In this document: piece by piece, positions 28,782-37,343 of the stretch
How positions within the stretch are numbered: the first letter of the stretch is position 1
Layout: each line of letters starts with the position of its first letter
From: an uncultured Pelagibacteraceae bacterium
GTDB taxonomy: Bacteria > Pseudomonadota > Alphaproteobacteria > Pelagibacterales > Pelagibacteraceae
Direction of reading: 5' to 3'
Assembly: GCA_902573235.1 (NCBI GenBank)
Contig: CACGIZ010000007.1
Location: 1-47,090, forward strand
Length of the DNA stretch: 47,090 bases
Program-made: the position numbers and the translations under genes
The notes under the pieces: generated by a model
The model's database searches: none
Seen by the model: the letters and a program-made list of their open reading frames with translations, nothing else
What the model was told of the DNA's origin: nothing

Positions 28782-31109
28782 TTAAAACTTTCGAATAAGA
28801 TTAAAAGAGGCTTCATCATAGTCTTTCGGGCTCATCAAATCATTTGTTAATTTAAAATCAATTAAGTAATCATTTATATTTTTACTTAATACATAATTTG
28901 ATTTAAATTCATCAGACCCATCTATTGAAAATGCATAATTTGTCTCTTTGTTAGGTAAATATCCAATAGCAATATGAACTTTATCTGTGTGTCCAACGTC
29001 TAGGGCTTGATTACGTTCATAAATAAAGAATACACTAAAGTTATTAGGTAGAATTATATCAATACCAATCTCACCTTTTAAATTGTGGATTGAACCTGAG
29101 TGTAAAGTTGTATGTATTGTATCGCTACCAGAATTATATCTATATTCTAAATTTGAAGATCGTGAAAGGTCAGCAGAGTATTCAAGTTTTCCATGTCTTT
29201 TGAAAGAAATATTTTCATTTGATAGATCTTCAACTATAGCAATCGCGCCTCTTAAATTTCTCGTCCTTACATGTTGTTTTTCAAAAGTTATTCCTGTTAA
29301 TCCTGTTTCTGAATAACCATTTAATATTGTTTGACCAAAATCAAACTGTCCTGATGGAATTAATGTAAAATTATTCTTTTTTATTTCATCTTTAATTTTA
29401 CGGGTGAAATAAATCTGTTGACCAGTTCTATTTGCTGTATGACTAATTTTATTAGCAATAGTTAAATATTTTGACCGAATTTTTCCAAATCCAACTATTG
29501 TATCTACAAATTTTGTATCGTTTTTTATAGGAGTGGTAGCATAATAAGTAATATTATAAGTGTCTGTGTCTAAATTACTTCCAGCACTTCCAACATCAAC
29601 ATTATTTCTCCCTACTCTAAATGCCAAACCTTTTATTTCATTATTTTTAACAAATTTATCTACACCAAAAGTAATAGCATCAGTTCCAATTTTTTTTGTA
29701 GATGAAATACTAGTATCACCAATTCTTCCAACTGCTATACTTCCTTCACTCCAATAAAAAAAGTCTTCTTCTTTATCTTTATTTTTTGACTTATTCTTAG
29801 CAGCAGAAGTTCTAACAACTTCAGTTAATGATGCTAATTTTTGATCAGTAAAATTAATATTCAAATTTAAGTTGGTTAAATTCTGTTTGTCCTTATTTCT
29901 TCTAATCCATTTAAGTCTATTAAGAGCTGTGTCAGTTGAATGATCTATAGTTTTTTTAGCAATTTCTATCTGAGCTTCAATTATTGCGGTTCGATCAGAA
30001 TTATTAGTTGTAAAAGAGCAATTTCCTTCAATTATATTAAATGGACAATTCAAATCGTATTCGTATATCTCATCTTTACTGCCTTGGGTTCGATCACTGG
30101 TTAAATACATTTTTAAGCCATTAGAATTAAATGCAATTCCTCTTGGTTGATCATTACCGTCAGACATATTGTCAAATGCTCCACCGAGAACCACTCTGCC
30201 ATCCATTTTAAATGAAGATGTATCATAAGCACTTGTTAGTGAAATTTGAGTAACACCTCTCTGTTGTGTATCATGATTTGTGATAAACAGTCTTTTCCCA
30301 TTTGGACTAAATCTCATTGCGGCACCATTTTTTACACCACCTGTTTCAAGACAATCAAATCTTATACCTGCATTAAGCACAAGAGACATTGTAGTTAAGT
30401 CATATGGGGTTGAAAGTTTATACTCATACAATCTTGCACCAGCCTCGCCGCTATTACAATTTCGATTATTAAAAAGTAAAAATACCTTACTCCCATCTTC
30501 ATTAACTTCTATACCTTGAAGCATATGTTCAGTTGTACCGTCATGTTCTCCAGCATTACTTCCACTTGTAAAAGTATCACTGTCGATATCTGTAGTTGCT
30601 GAACTTCTACTACAAGTAGAGATATCATAAGCAGTAGTTAAATCTAATACATAAGCCTTATCGTGATCTGCACTAGAGTGTCTAACTCTAGTAACTAAAA
30701 GTATTTTCATTCCATCACTACTTAATTCTAAGTCATATATTTGATGACTATGATCTCCACTATCAACTTCAAATTCACACCTTTCACTATCACCAGCGAA
30801 AGTTTCTGTTGAAACATCGTATGGGGTGCTCAAATCGTAGGTATTTATAACTCGAGTAAGATCTTTACTATCAGGATCAGTTTGGGCAAAACTTACAAAC
30901 ATTTTAGTTCCATCTGCGTTGAACTCTATACCAGCTGCAAGTCCAAAATCAGTATTATCAGATAGAGTACCTGCATCTTCATCACCTTGAGTGTTAATTG
31001 TTTGCTTTTGATTAAAAGTAACTTCAGTTACCCGATATATATCTCCAAAAGATTTGGATATAGGAAATAATAGAAAAAATATTAATAGTATTTTTTTTAT
31101 TAAAGACAT
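28782..31109 (-). CDS. Autotransporter-like outer-membrane protein with beta-propeller passenger
   Basis: I start at the ATG at 31109, which gives a clean signal peptide (MSLIKKILLIFFLLFPISKSFG) and 775 residues; the longer frame to 31160 lacks one. The passenger (about 25-370) holds five repeats of roughly 60-70 residues. Each has an opening like GIEFNADGTKMFVS or AMRFSPNGKRLFIT and a close like YDLSTPYDVSTETF or YDLTTAYDISTCS, a YVTN/WD-like propeller pattern. A helical linker (about 385-440, NRLKWIRRNK) leads to a predicted C-terminal beta-barrel with alternating strands that ends in Phe (LIRKF), as barrel substrates of the BAM complex do. It lies in tandem with the next autotransporter. 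Adhesion or ligand binding is inferred. Confidence 0.75.
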   Translation of the reverse strand: MSLIKKILLIFFLLFPISKSFGDIYRVTEVTFNQKQTINTQGDEDAGTLSDNTDFGLAAGIEFNADGTKMFVSFAQTDPDSKDLTRVINTYDLSTPYDVSTETFAGDSERCEFEVDSGDHSHQIYDLELSSDGMKILLVTRVRHSSADHDKAYVLDLTTAYDISTCSRSSATTDIDSDTFTSGSNAGEHDGTTEHMLQGIEVNEDGSKVFLLFNNRNCNSGEAGARLYEYKLSTPYDLTTMSLVLNAGIRFDCLETGGVKNGAAMRFSPNGKRLFITNHDTQQRGVTQISLTSAYDTSSFKMDGRVVLGGAFDNMSDGNDQPRGIAFNSNGLKMYLTSDRTQGSKDEIYEYDLNCPFNIIEGNCSFTTNNSDRTAIIEAQIEIAKKTIDHSTDTALNRLKWIRRNKDKQNLTNLNLNINFTDQKLASLTEVVRTSAAKNKSKNKDKEEDFFYWSEGSIAVGRIGDTSISSTKKIGTDAITFGVDKFVKNNEIKGLAFRVGRNNVDVGSAGSNLDTDTYNITYYATTPIKNDTKFVDTIVGFGKIRSKYLTIANKISHTANRTGQQIYFTRKIKDEIKKNNFTLIPSGQFDFGQTILNGYSETGLTGITFEKQHVRTRNLRGAIAIVEDLSNENISFKRHGKLEYSADLSRSSNLEYRYNSGSDTIHTTLHSGSIHNLKGEIGIDIILPNNFSVFFIYERNQALDVGHTDKVHIAIGYLPNKETNYAFSIDGSDEFKSNYVLSKNINDYLIDFKLTNDLMSPKDYDEASFNLIRKF

Positions 31110-31173
31110 TTGAGTTTTTTTACATGAATCTTTTTTTAATTCATCCTCAAATGTACCCAAAATTGGTTATTGG

Positions 31174-32952
31174 TCAAAAGGCAAATTTGTATGCGAAATT
31201 TCCGGTAAAACTTGTCAGCTCTTGTGTGCTTATAGTGCTATCTAAATTAAACTTAAAAAAATGGTCATCAGTTATTTTTTTATCAAAACCAAGATTGGTT
31301 GCTAGAGTTACTTCTTGTGTTGTATCGGCATCTTGTGAAAAAGTTGCAGCTGTACCATTAATTTCATAATCTTGATCTTTACCTAGAATCATTTTTCTTA
31401 CATCGACAATCCATCCTAAATTGATTTGGTAATTATTTCCTAAATTTAATTTATAGCTATCGTCAAGGTATACAGATAAATTACTAACTCCTTTATTATC
31501 CCAACTATAATAATCACTTTCATTATGACTAGGTGTGTAAGATAAACCAACAGTGGCTCCAATATTGGGAATTAAAAAATCATTATTTATCTTTGTACCA
31601 GCAAGAAGATCATAAGTTTCATAATTGTCTCCAATACTTAATTTACCAGAGGATCTTGTGTTAGTTAAAATTTCTCTTTCACTAGTTTGTAAATTAATTC
31701 CACCTAAAACAAAACTTTCATCACCGAACATATTTAAAATTGGGTTATCTTTAAAAAGAAATCCTGAATGAACAGAATATCTATTTATGCTATGATCTTT
31801 AGTGAATTTTTGACTTCCAGTACCTAAAGATAAGATAAAATCTTTATTTTGATTAGGATACATTAAATTAATTGATAAATCTGCAGAGTTTAAACCAAGA
31901 GATAAATTTTGACTATTTTGTTTTTTTTTAAATGTAGAAAAATTAATTTCACCCCAACTTTGTGGCTTACCTAAATCTTCTTTTGTGCTTTTGTATCTTG
32001 CAAATGATTGTCTTAAGTTTAAAGATTTTCTTCCCAGTACATCATCCAGAATTTCACTCCCACCTTGACCAACAGAGCCTGCAGATCCATTAACAACTTG
32101 GTTCCCGTCTAAGTCCTGTAAAGTAAAATCACCTGATGTATTATAATAATAACTTTTTCCAACTCCGTGATTGAGTTTTAATGTATTTCCTGTTGTACCA
32201 TCTTTAGCTTTAATAATACCTATTACCAGTCCCTCGTCTTTTAAGGTAATGGTATTGTTATTTCCTTTAAGTTGGATTGCATTTTTGTCCAAATTATTAT
32301 TTTTAATTGTTCCACTGTTAGTAATAGTTGAACTTACACCAACTATTATTGTTCCTTTATTTCCTTTACTAGTAATTTCTCCACCTGAATTATTTGTGAT
32401 AGTTGTACCCGAGTCATTATCTGAAACGATTATTGCACTGCTCGATGAAGTAGAATTGGTTGAAATTATCTGACCACTATTTACAATCGTTGTATTATCT
32501 GAACCTGGAGAAGTAGTTCCAAGAATTGTATTTCCTCCACTTCGAATTATACCTTCACTATTATTTGTGATTGATACACCATCAGACTTACTAATGTTAA
32601 TTGCTTTTGATTTATTAGTTGATGTTGAAATAGTTCCTGAGTTCGTAATAGTCAGCTCAGCTCCATCAGTGAATATTGTATTTCCGTTACCAGTAGTTGT
32701 TAAAGTTGATCCAGAATGAACTGTAATTGAATTTCCTACTCTTTCAGCGTCATCAAAAATGAATAGTTTTTGTGATCTAGAAAGTGTAGCGTTATTTGTT
32801 ACTGTAACACCAAAATTGTCATCAGTGAATGTATATTGTGTACTTAAATCGTCGCTATTATATGTTTTATCTTCATCTATATCTTCAGCATTTAAAATAC
32901 TGATTTGAAGTGCCATAAATAAAGTGATTAAAAATATAATTATTCTATTCAT
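31174..32952 (-). CDS. Autotransporter with beta-helix passenger
   Basis: 592 residues with a signal peptide (MNRIIIFLITLFMALQISILNA). The passenger (about 45-250) is made of short beta-solenoid rungs such as ITNSGTI, ITNNSEGIIRS, IVNSGQIIST, ITNNSGGEITS and ITNSGTIKNN, typical of autotransporter passengers. After a helical linker (about 300-325, RKSLNLRQSFARYKSTKED) comes a C-terminal autotransporter barrel of about 265 residues. It begins WGEINFSTFKKK and ends FAYKFAF, with the terminal aromatic BAM signal. It lies upstream of, and probably in an operon with, the propeller autotransporter (64-base gap), and is divergent from pilT over 163 bases. The role is unknown; a cell-surface adhesin is the usual guess. 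Confidence 0.85.
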   Translation of the reverse strand: MNRIIIFLITLFMALQISILNAEDIDEDKTYNSDDLSTQYTFTDDNFGVTVTNNATLSRSQKLFIFDDAERVGNSITVHSGSTLTTTGNGNTIFTDGAELTITNSGTISTSTNKSKAINISKSDGVSITNNSEGIIRSGGNTILGTTSPGSDNTTIVNSGQIISTNSTSSSSAIIVSDNDSGTTITNNSGGEITSKGNKGTIIVGVSSTITNSGTIKNNNLDKNAIQLKGNNNTITLKDEGLVIGIIKAKDGTTGNTLKLNHGVGKSYYYNTSGDFTLQDLDGNQVVNGSAGSVGQGGSEILDDVLGRKSLNLRQSFARYKSTKEDLGKPQSWGEINFSTFKKKQNSQNLSLGLNSADLSINLMYPNQNKDFILSLGTGSQKFTKDHSINRYSVHSGFLFKDNPILNMFGDESFVLGGINLQTSEREILTNTRSSGKLSIGDNYETYDLLAGTKINNDFLIPNIGATVGLSYTPSHNESDYYSWDNKGVSNLSVYLDDSYKLNLGNNYQINLGWIVDVRKMILGKDQDYEINGTAATFSQDADTTQEVTLATNLGFDKKITDDHFFKFNLDSTISTQELTSFTGNFAYKFAF

Positions 32953-32995
32953 CGATCATTTTTTAAATCATTATAAATTTTATTCACCAAGAATT

Positions 32996-33045
32996 ATGCC
33001 CAAATTTGGTCTGAAAATATTAGATTTTTCAACCATATTGGGCAT
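32996..33045. promoter_or_regulatory. Inverted repeats in the autotransporter/pilT divergent promoter region
   Basis: ATGCCCAA (32996-33003) and TTGGGCAT (33038-33045) form a perfect 8-bp inverted repeat, 34 bases apart. Within it CCAAATTTGG (33000-33009) is a 10-bp palindrome. CCATATTGGG (33033-33042) resembles it. Two similar operator-like half-sites in the shared intergenic region suggest a dimeric regulator, possibly looping. No protein is assigned. Confidence 0.45.
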
Positions 33046-33074
33046 TTTGATACCTTTGTGTTTATTGAAAAAGG

Positions 33075-33080
33075 TATAAT
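33075..33080 (+). promoter_or_regulatory. Candidate pilT operon -10 box
   Basis: A consensus TATAAT 35 bases before the pilT ATG. No good -35 lies at 16-18 bases. An alternative is TTGAAA (33065-33070), 18 bases and TATATA (33089-33094). An activator-dependent promoter would fit the nearby inverted repeats. Low certainty. Confidence 0.3.
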
Positions 33081-33115
33081 CTTGTTTTTATATAAATTTC
33101 TAGATAAAATTTGTT

Positions 33116-34129
33116 ATGTTTGAAAAATTAGAAGAACTAGCCAAAAATAATAAAAAAATTTCAGATTTTCATATCAGAAGTGGGTGGCCATTAGCATTCA
33201 GACAAACAGGAGAAATTCATAAAATTCCAGAAGTAATTGTTAAAGCTCAAGATCTTCAAGATTTATTATCAACTAATTGTAATGAAGTTGAAATGAAAAG
33301 GTTTACTGAAACGCATGAGTTAGACTCATCAGTTACTCTTAGTGGATTAAGATTTAGAGCTAATTTTTATAAAACTATCACAGGACCTGCTGCAGTATTA
33401 AGAAGAGTAGAAAGTGTTATTCCTGAAATGGGACAGTTTGATTTACCACAAGTTTTATATGATATTATTGATATGCATAAAGGTCTTGTTCTTGTTACAG
33501 GCCCAACAGGATCTGGAAAATCAACAACGCTTGCAGCCATCATAAATGAAATTAATAAAACCAGAACTGCAAACATTATTACTGTTGAAGACCCAGTTGA
33601 ATTTATTCATAAAGATGTAAAAAGTATTGTCTCTCATAGAGAAGTAGGTAAACAAACCAAAACTTTTGCAAGTGCATTAAAAGCAGCACTTCGAGAAGAT
33701 CCAGATGTAATTCTAGTTGGTGAGATGAGAGATTTAGAAACAGTTTCATTAGCTTTAACTGCTGCAGAAACAGGACACTTGGTTTTTGGAACATTGCACA
33801 CAAGTGGTGCACCAAATACTATCAACAGGATTATCGACGTGTTTCCGCCTGAACAACAAGCTCAAATTCGAGCACAAATTTCAACATCGTTAAAGATGGT
33901 TGTTACTCAAAGACTTTTAAAAACAAAAGATGGCCAAGGTCGTTGTGGTGCTTTTGAGGTGATGAAATGTACAGCCCCAATTCAAAACTTAATAAGAGAG
34001 TCTAAAATTCATCAAATCCCAAGCATCATGCAAACTGCTGTCAAAGAAGGAATGATAACGATGCAGAAATCATTAGAAGAACTTGTTAAAGCTGGGAAAA
34101 TTGATGCAGGTGCCGGAAAAGAACATTAA
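33116..34129 (+). CDS. pilT: Type IV pilus retraction ATPase PilT
   Basis: Hexameric cytoplasmic motor that depolymerises type IV pili. At 337 residues it has PilT length. Walker A is GPTGSGKST (about 129-137), the Asp box is TVEDPVEFIH, Walker B is DPDVILVGEMRD and the His box is GHLVFGTLHT. The PilT-specific C-terminal motif reads PIQNLIRESKIHQIPS, close to the family AIRNLIRE...QIPS, which separates it from PilB and GspE. It heads the minor-pilin operon, and its 3' end overlaps the first pilin gene by 26 bases. No extension ATPase pilB is in the window. Confidence 0.95.
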   Translation: MFEKLEELAKNNKKISDFHIRSGWPLAFRQTGEIHKIPEVIVKAQDLQDLLSTNCNEVEMKRFTETHELDSSVTLSGLRFRANFYKTITGPAAVLRRVESVIPEMGQFDLPQVLYDIIDMHKGLVLVTGPTGSGKSTTLAAIINEINKTRTANIITVEDPVEFIHKDVKSIVSHREVGKQTKTFASALKAALREDPDVILVGEMRDLETVSLALTAAETGHLVFGTLHTSGAPNTINRIIDVFPPEQQAQIRAQISTSLKMVVTQRLLKTKDGQGRCGAFEVMKCTAPIQNLIRESKIHQIPSIMQTAVKEGMITMQKSLEELVKAGKIDAGAGKEH

Positions 34130-34799
34130 AGGTTTTAATATACTAGAGTTGATCGTTGTTCTAGCAATCATCGGAGTTATATCTGCTGCAGCTTATCCAA
34201 AGTTTTCAACCTGGAAACAAAGTAGAGAGGTAAGAACTGATGCACTTAAAGCAAAAAAAATATTTGAGAGTATTACTGCTCAGGTTCAAAGAGGTCAATT
34301 TGCATTTGTGCAAGTTCTTATTGGTGTAAATGATAATAGCGTTGTTCTTACAACTAGAGGTATGAAAACAGATACTCTTGCTCAAAAAATTAATGATGGT
34401 GATAGTGCTTGGAATGCGTCTTTTTCTTCGAGATGTGATATGACTACAGCAGATTATTGGGACGTAGATGGCTCAGTGGCAAATGATATTGAAGTTCAGT
34501 CAGTAACATTTAATGATATCACTACCAATTTAACAATTGACTCTGCAGTATGCTTTGCAAAAAATGCTCGGTGGTTTAGTGGAGCTGGAGGCCTACTCAG
34601 TGGAACAGGCAATGATACTGCAGTAGATGAAAGTTTAATAATTTGTAAAAGAGAAGGTGATAATGAGTGTGTACTTAGCGCAACTGGTGAACCTTCTGAC
34701 CCAGAAGATAATTTAATGTATTCTTTAGATTGGACTAGATTTGGAGAAATAACTTTAGACAAATGGAGTAGTAAAAAGTTAGATTGGGTTCTGCAATAA
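34104..34799 (+). CDS. FimT/GspH-like minor prepilin
   Basis: Type IV prepilin with a 10-residue leader ending KG before FNILELIVVLAIIGVISAAAYP, which has Glu at +5. It should therefore be cut and N-methylated by PilD. The mature protein is about 221 residues. The YPKFSTWKQSREVRTDALKAKK segment after the helix (abridged) resembles FimT/GspH pseudopilins, and the slot at the head of the minor-pilin operon is FimT's. I start at the ATG at 34104; a TTG at 34083 or GTG at 34110 is possible. It overlaps pilT by 26 bases. Two cysteine pairs may form disulfides in the globular domain. Confidence 0.8.
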   Translation: MQVPEKNIKGFNILELIVVLAIIGVISAAAYPKFSTWKQSREVRTDALKAKKIFESITAQVQRGQFAFVQVLIGVNDNSVVLTTRGMKTDTLAQKINDGDSAWNASFSSRCDMTTADYWDVDGSVANDIEVQSVTFNDITTNLTIDSAVCFAKNARWFSGAGGLLSGTGNDTAVDESLIICKREGDNECVLSATGEPSDPEDNLMYSLDWTRFGEITLDKWSSKKLDWVLQ

Positions 34800-34800
34800 T

Positions 34801-35514
34801 ATGAGAAAAATAAAAAAAATTTTAGGTTTAACAATTTTAGAAGGACTTATTTCAACAGCAGTTGTTGGTATTGGCTTTATTGCTATACTTCAAATGGTAA
34901 ATTATTCAGTACAATCAATTGATACATCTGGAGAAAGAACTAAAGCAAATTACTTAGTTAGTATGATTGCAGAAGATATCATTGGTTATAAAAATGCTGT
35001 TTATGGAGTAGATCCTAATGTAGACAAAGTTGTTGTAGGCATTGATGGCACTGTCACAGTTAATGACGAAGCAAAAGATAACGCAAGAAAATTTACGGAA
35101 CATTTAGCTCAAGGGGAATTTTTTACAGGAGCTTGCGGATCGTCTGTTACCACAGCTACCACAGATACTGGCGCACCAGAACAACAAGAAAATTCACAAC
35201 AACAAGAAAATTCACCAAACTCAGGTCCACCAACTAGTATTTATGGCTCACAATTTGCAGATGGCCCACAAAACAAAGAACAAAAATGGATGGAAGTATT
35301 AGGGAAAGATCGCTATTTAAAATGCAGAGGTGAAAAAGATATAAAGAAAGTTAAAATGTATAAAATATGTAGATGGTCTGATAGTTGTCCAAGTTATATT
35401 GATACTTCAATAAATGATAATGGGATGTATGTTGGTAGAATACAAGTAAACTTAAATGATGGAAGAAAAAGAAAGTTTTTATACTTTCAAGCTGACTACA
35501 ACACAAGAAAATGA
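34801..35514 (+). CDS. pilV: PilV-like minor prepilin
   Basis: 237 residues. Leader MRKIKKILG, then LTILEGLISTAVVGIGFIAI with Glu at +5, the prepilin signature. Second place after a FimT-like gene and the PilV-like LEGLIS...GIGFIAILQM helix give the assignment. The middle holds a Gln/Asn/Pro-rich linker (about 120-145) encoded partly by an 18-bp tandem repeat. The C-terminal region has three cysteines. It starts 1 base after the previous stop and shares ATGA with the next gene. It probably belongs to the tip-initiation complex. Confidence 0.75.
   Translation: MRKIKKILGLTILEGLISTAVVGIGFIAILQMVNYSVQSIDTSGERTKANYLVSMIAEDIIGYKNAVYGVDPNVDKVVVGIDGTVTVNDEAKDNARKFTEHLAQGEFFTGACGSSVTTATTDTGAPEQQENSQQQENSPNSGPPTSIYGSQFADGPQNKEQKWMEVLGKDRYLKCRGEKDIKKVKMYKICRWSDSCPSYIDTSINDNGMYVGRIQVNLNDGRKRKFLYFQADYNTRK
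35182..35217 (+). repeat. 18-bp direct tandem repeat inside the PilV-like gene
   Basis: Two adjacent copies of CAACAAGAAAATTCAC(A/C)A at 35182-35199 and 35200-35217, 17 of 18 bases identical. They encode QQENSQQQENSP, a flexible linker. In-frame copy changes would lengthen or shorten it by six residues. Confidence 0.8.
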
Positions 35515-36425
35515 AAAAAAAAGATTTAAAAAGTATTGCTGGTTTAACTCTTTTAGAGATGCTCATAGGAGTTGTTATTTCATCTATAATGATGGGAGCA
35601 ATTTATACAACCTACACAGTTGTAAATAATACCTACAGTCAAGTAACCGAAAGAGCAAAAATAAGTCGATCTGGTAGAGACATTGTAGAAATGATGATGA
35701 GAGATATTAGAATGGCTGGTTTTAAATATATTTTGGGAACTAATACACAAGGACTTCCTAGTCGAAGCTACTTAAAGTTTGTAGGTGGTAATACTACCAT
35801 TGCAGAAAGTCATGATCCAATAATTATAGAAAAAGGTGAGAGCGCTTTGGGACCAACGGACGGTTCTGAGAATAGGATAGCAATACAAGGGCATCCTGAC
35901 GAGGGTAGTAAATGTTGCGACAGGATACATATAGTTTATGATGATTTTAATCAAAATCACTCAACCCAACCTTACAAAAGATATAAGATTACTTATTATG
36001 CTGCACCACTTACCGATAAAGATGGACAAAGGTATGTTGCTTATAAATCTCTAAGAAGCTGGTCTCAAACAATAGACAAAGACGACGGTAAATGGGTTGA
36101 TGATTGCTCCGAATGTTATATTGGACAAAAAATTCGTGATCATATAGTTGATATGGAATTTGTCCCTCTCGATGCTGAGGGAAGAGTGCTTTCTCCATTA
36201 CCTCGACCAGGTAGTAATCCAGAAGCTAGGGAAAATCTTTATAAAATCAGAGCTGTCGACTTAAGAATTACTTTTAGATCTAAAAGTAATTTTTATAAAT
36301 TTAAAGGAAGCAAACCCCGGTTCGTAAAAGGCTTGGGAGATAGAGGACATGATTTTGATGATACCAAATTGAGAGACTCGGTTGTTGTTACTATTCACAC
36401 AAGAAATATAGGGGGCGGCTTATAA
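35511..36425 (+). CDS. pilW: PilW-like minor prepilin
   Basis: 304 residues. Leader MKKKDLKSIAG, then LTLLEMLIGVVISSIMMGAI with Glu at +5. PilW/GspJ features follow: RSGRDIVEMMMRDIRMAGF right after the helix (about 58-76), and a large globular domain with paired cysteines (SKCCDR and DDCSECY). Third position in the operon matches pilW of the Pseudomonas fimT-pilV-pilW-pilX-pilY1 order. It overlaps the PilV-like gene by 4 bases and ends 2 bases before the PilX-like gene. Confidence 0.85.
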   Translation: MKKKDLKSIAGLTLLEMLIGVVISSIMMGAIYTTYTVVNNTYSQVTERAKISRSGRDIVEMMMRDIRMAGFKYILGTNTQGLPSRSYLKFVGGNTTIAESHDPIIIEKGESALGPTDGSENRIAIQGHPDEGSKCCDRIHIVYDDFNQNHSTQPYKRYKITYYAAPLTDKDGQRYVAYKSLRSWSQTIDKDDGKWVDDCSECYIGQKIRDHIVDMEFVPLDAEGRVLSPLPRPGSNPEARENLYKIRAVDLRITFRSKSNFYKFKGSKPRFVKGLGDRGHDFDDTKLRDSVVVTIHTRNIGGGL

Positions 36426-36427
36426 TT

Positions 36428-37273
36428 ATGAATCGTAAAAATGAAAAAGGATTTGCATTAGTTTTGTCACTTTTACTTTTACTTGTTATGTCTTTAATGG
36501 GTGGTGCGCTTATTGTTATTTCTTCGACTGACCATCAAAGTAATAATTCAAGTGATGAATACCAACAAACTTTTTATGTAGCAGAGACTGCTTTACTTGA
36601 AGGAGAAAAATACATAGTGAACCAAATGATGGGTCCCTGGATTGCGACAGCAACAGTTGAAGGACAACAACCCACAGGACTATCTGATGATGAGAAAGTA
36701 GATTGGGACTTGATGGTTGAGCAAATGAAATCTTCTGCAGTTCAAGGAATGGCAAGATATGTTGATAAAAGAGACTTACCTACTAATAGGATGGTGGTTA
36801 CAAAAACTCCATGTTTTAATAGTTACAGAAATATTTCTAAGAGTAATGTTGAAATAGATGGTACAAGTTATAGTAATACTTTGGCTGTTGCAGCTCATGC
36901 AGTGAATAAAAACTTTGGATCATTAATACGTCAAGTTTTTTCTGACACATCTCTTGATAATTTAACTGATGCAGACACTATTACAAAAGAGAAGGCTCAT
37001 ATGGACAGATTTAGGTATGAGTATTTTATTGTCAATATTGGATCAGCAAATTTTCGTGGAGGAGGGTCAAGTTTAAAAAAAACTACCACCAATACACAAA
37101 CAACAGGAACCGCATATAAAATTTATGGCTGCGGCTACATGATGGACAAAAGCGACTCAAAAAGTAGCAGTGAAATCGATTCAGGCTTTACTGCTGAAGG
37201 TTGGTCTGAAATTGATGGAAAAACACCAGATATATTGGTAGCCCTTGAAACTGTGGTTGTTTTGTCAAATTAA
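36428..37273 (+). CDS. pilX: PilX-like minor prepilin lacking Glu5
   Basis: 281 residues. Leader MNRKNEKG, then FALVLSLLLLLVMSLMGGAL. The +5 residue is Leu rather than Glu, as is usual for the GspK/PilX class that caps pseudopilus and pilus tips. The following segment, QQTFYVAETALLEGEKYIV, matches the PilX N-terminal helix continuation (AE-A-L-EGE). The globular part has a Gly/Thr/Ser-rich stretch. It would sit at the very tip, contacting PilY1. It is fourth in the operon. Confidence 0.82.
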   Translation: MNRKNEKGFALVLSLLLLLVMSLMGGALIVISSTDHQSNNSSDEYQQTFYVAETALLEGEKYIVNQMMGPWIATATVEGQQPTGLSDDEKVDWDLMVEQMKSSAVQGMARYVDKRDLPTNRMVVTKTPCFNSYRNISKSNVEIDGTSYSNTLAVAAHAVNKNFGSLIRQVFSDTSLDNLTDADTITKEKAHMDRFRYEYFIVNIGSANFRGGGSSLKKTTTNTQTTGTAYKIYGCGYMMDKSDSKSSSEIDSGFTAEGWSEIDGKTPDILVALETVVVLSN

Positions 37274-37343
37274 AATGCTCAAAATAAGCAATTTTTGTAA
37301 AAAGAATCTTTTAAAAATAAACTCAAAATTTTATAATATTTTT

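Noticed and set aside
31124..31144. Possible terminator between the two autotransporter genes (ATGAAT/ATTCAT with 9-base loop)
   Set aside because: The stem is only six weak pairs and is not followed by a T-run on either strand, so a rho-independent terminator cannot be supported.
31124..31369. 81-residue plus-strand frame spanning the autotransporter junction
   Set aside because: It runs antisense to the end of the beta-helix autotransporter and to the inter-gene gap; no protein-like signature.
31950..32900. Repeats in the beta-helix autotransporter as a possible DNA repeat or CRISPR array
   Set aside because: The repetition is at protein level (ITNSGTI-type rungs) with degenerate DNA, and no regular repeat-spacer spacing.
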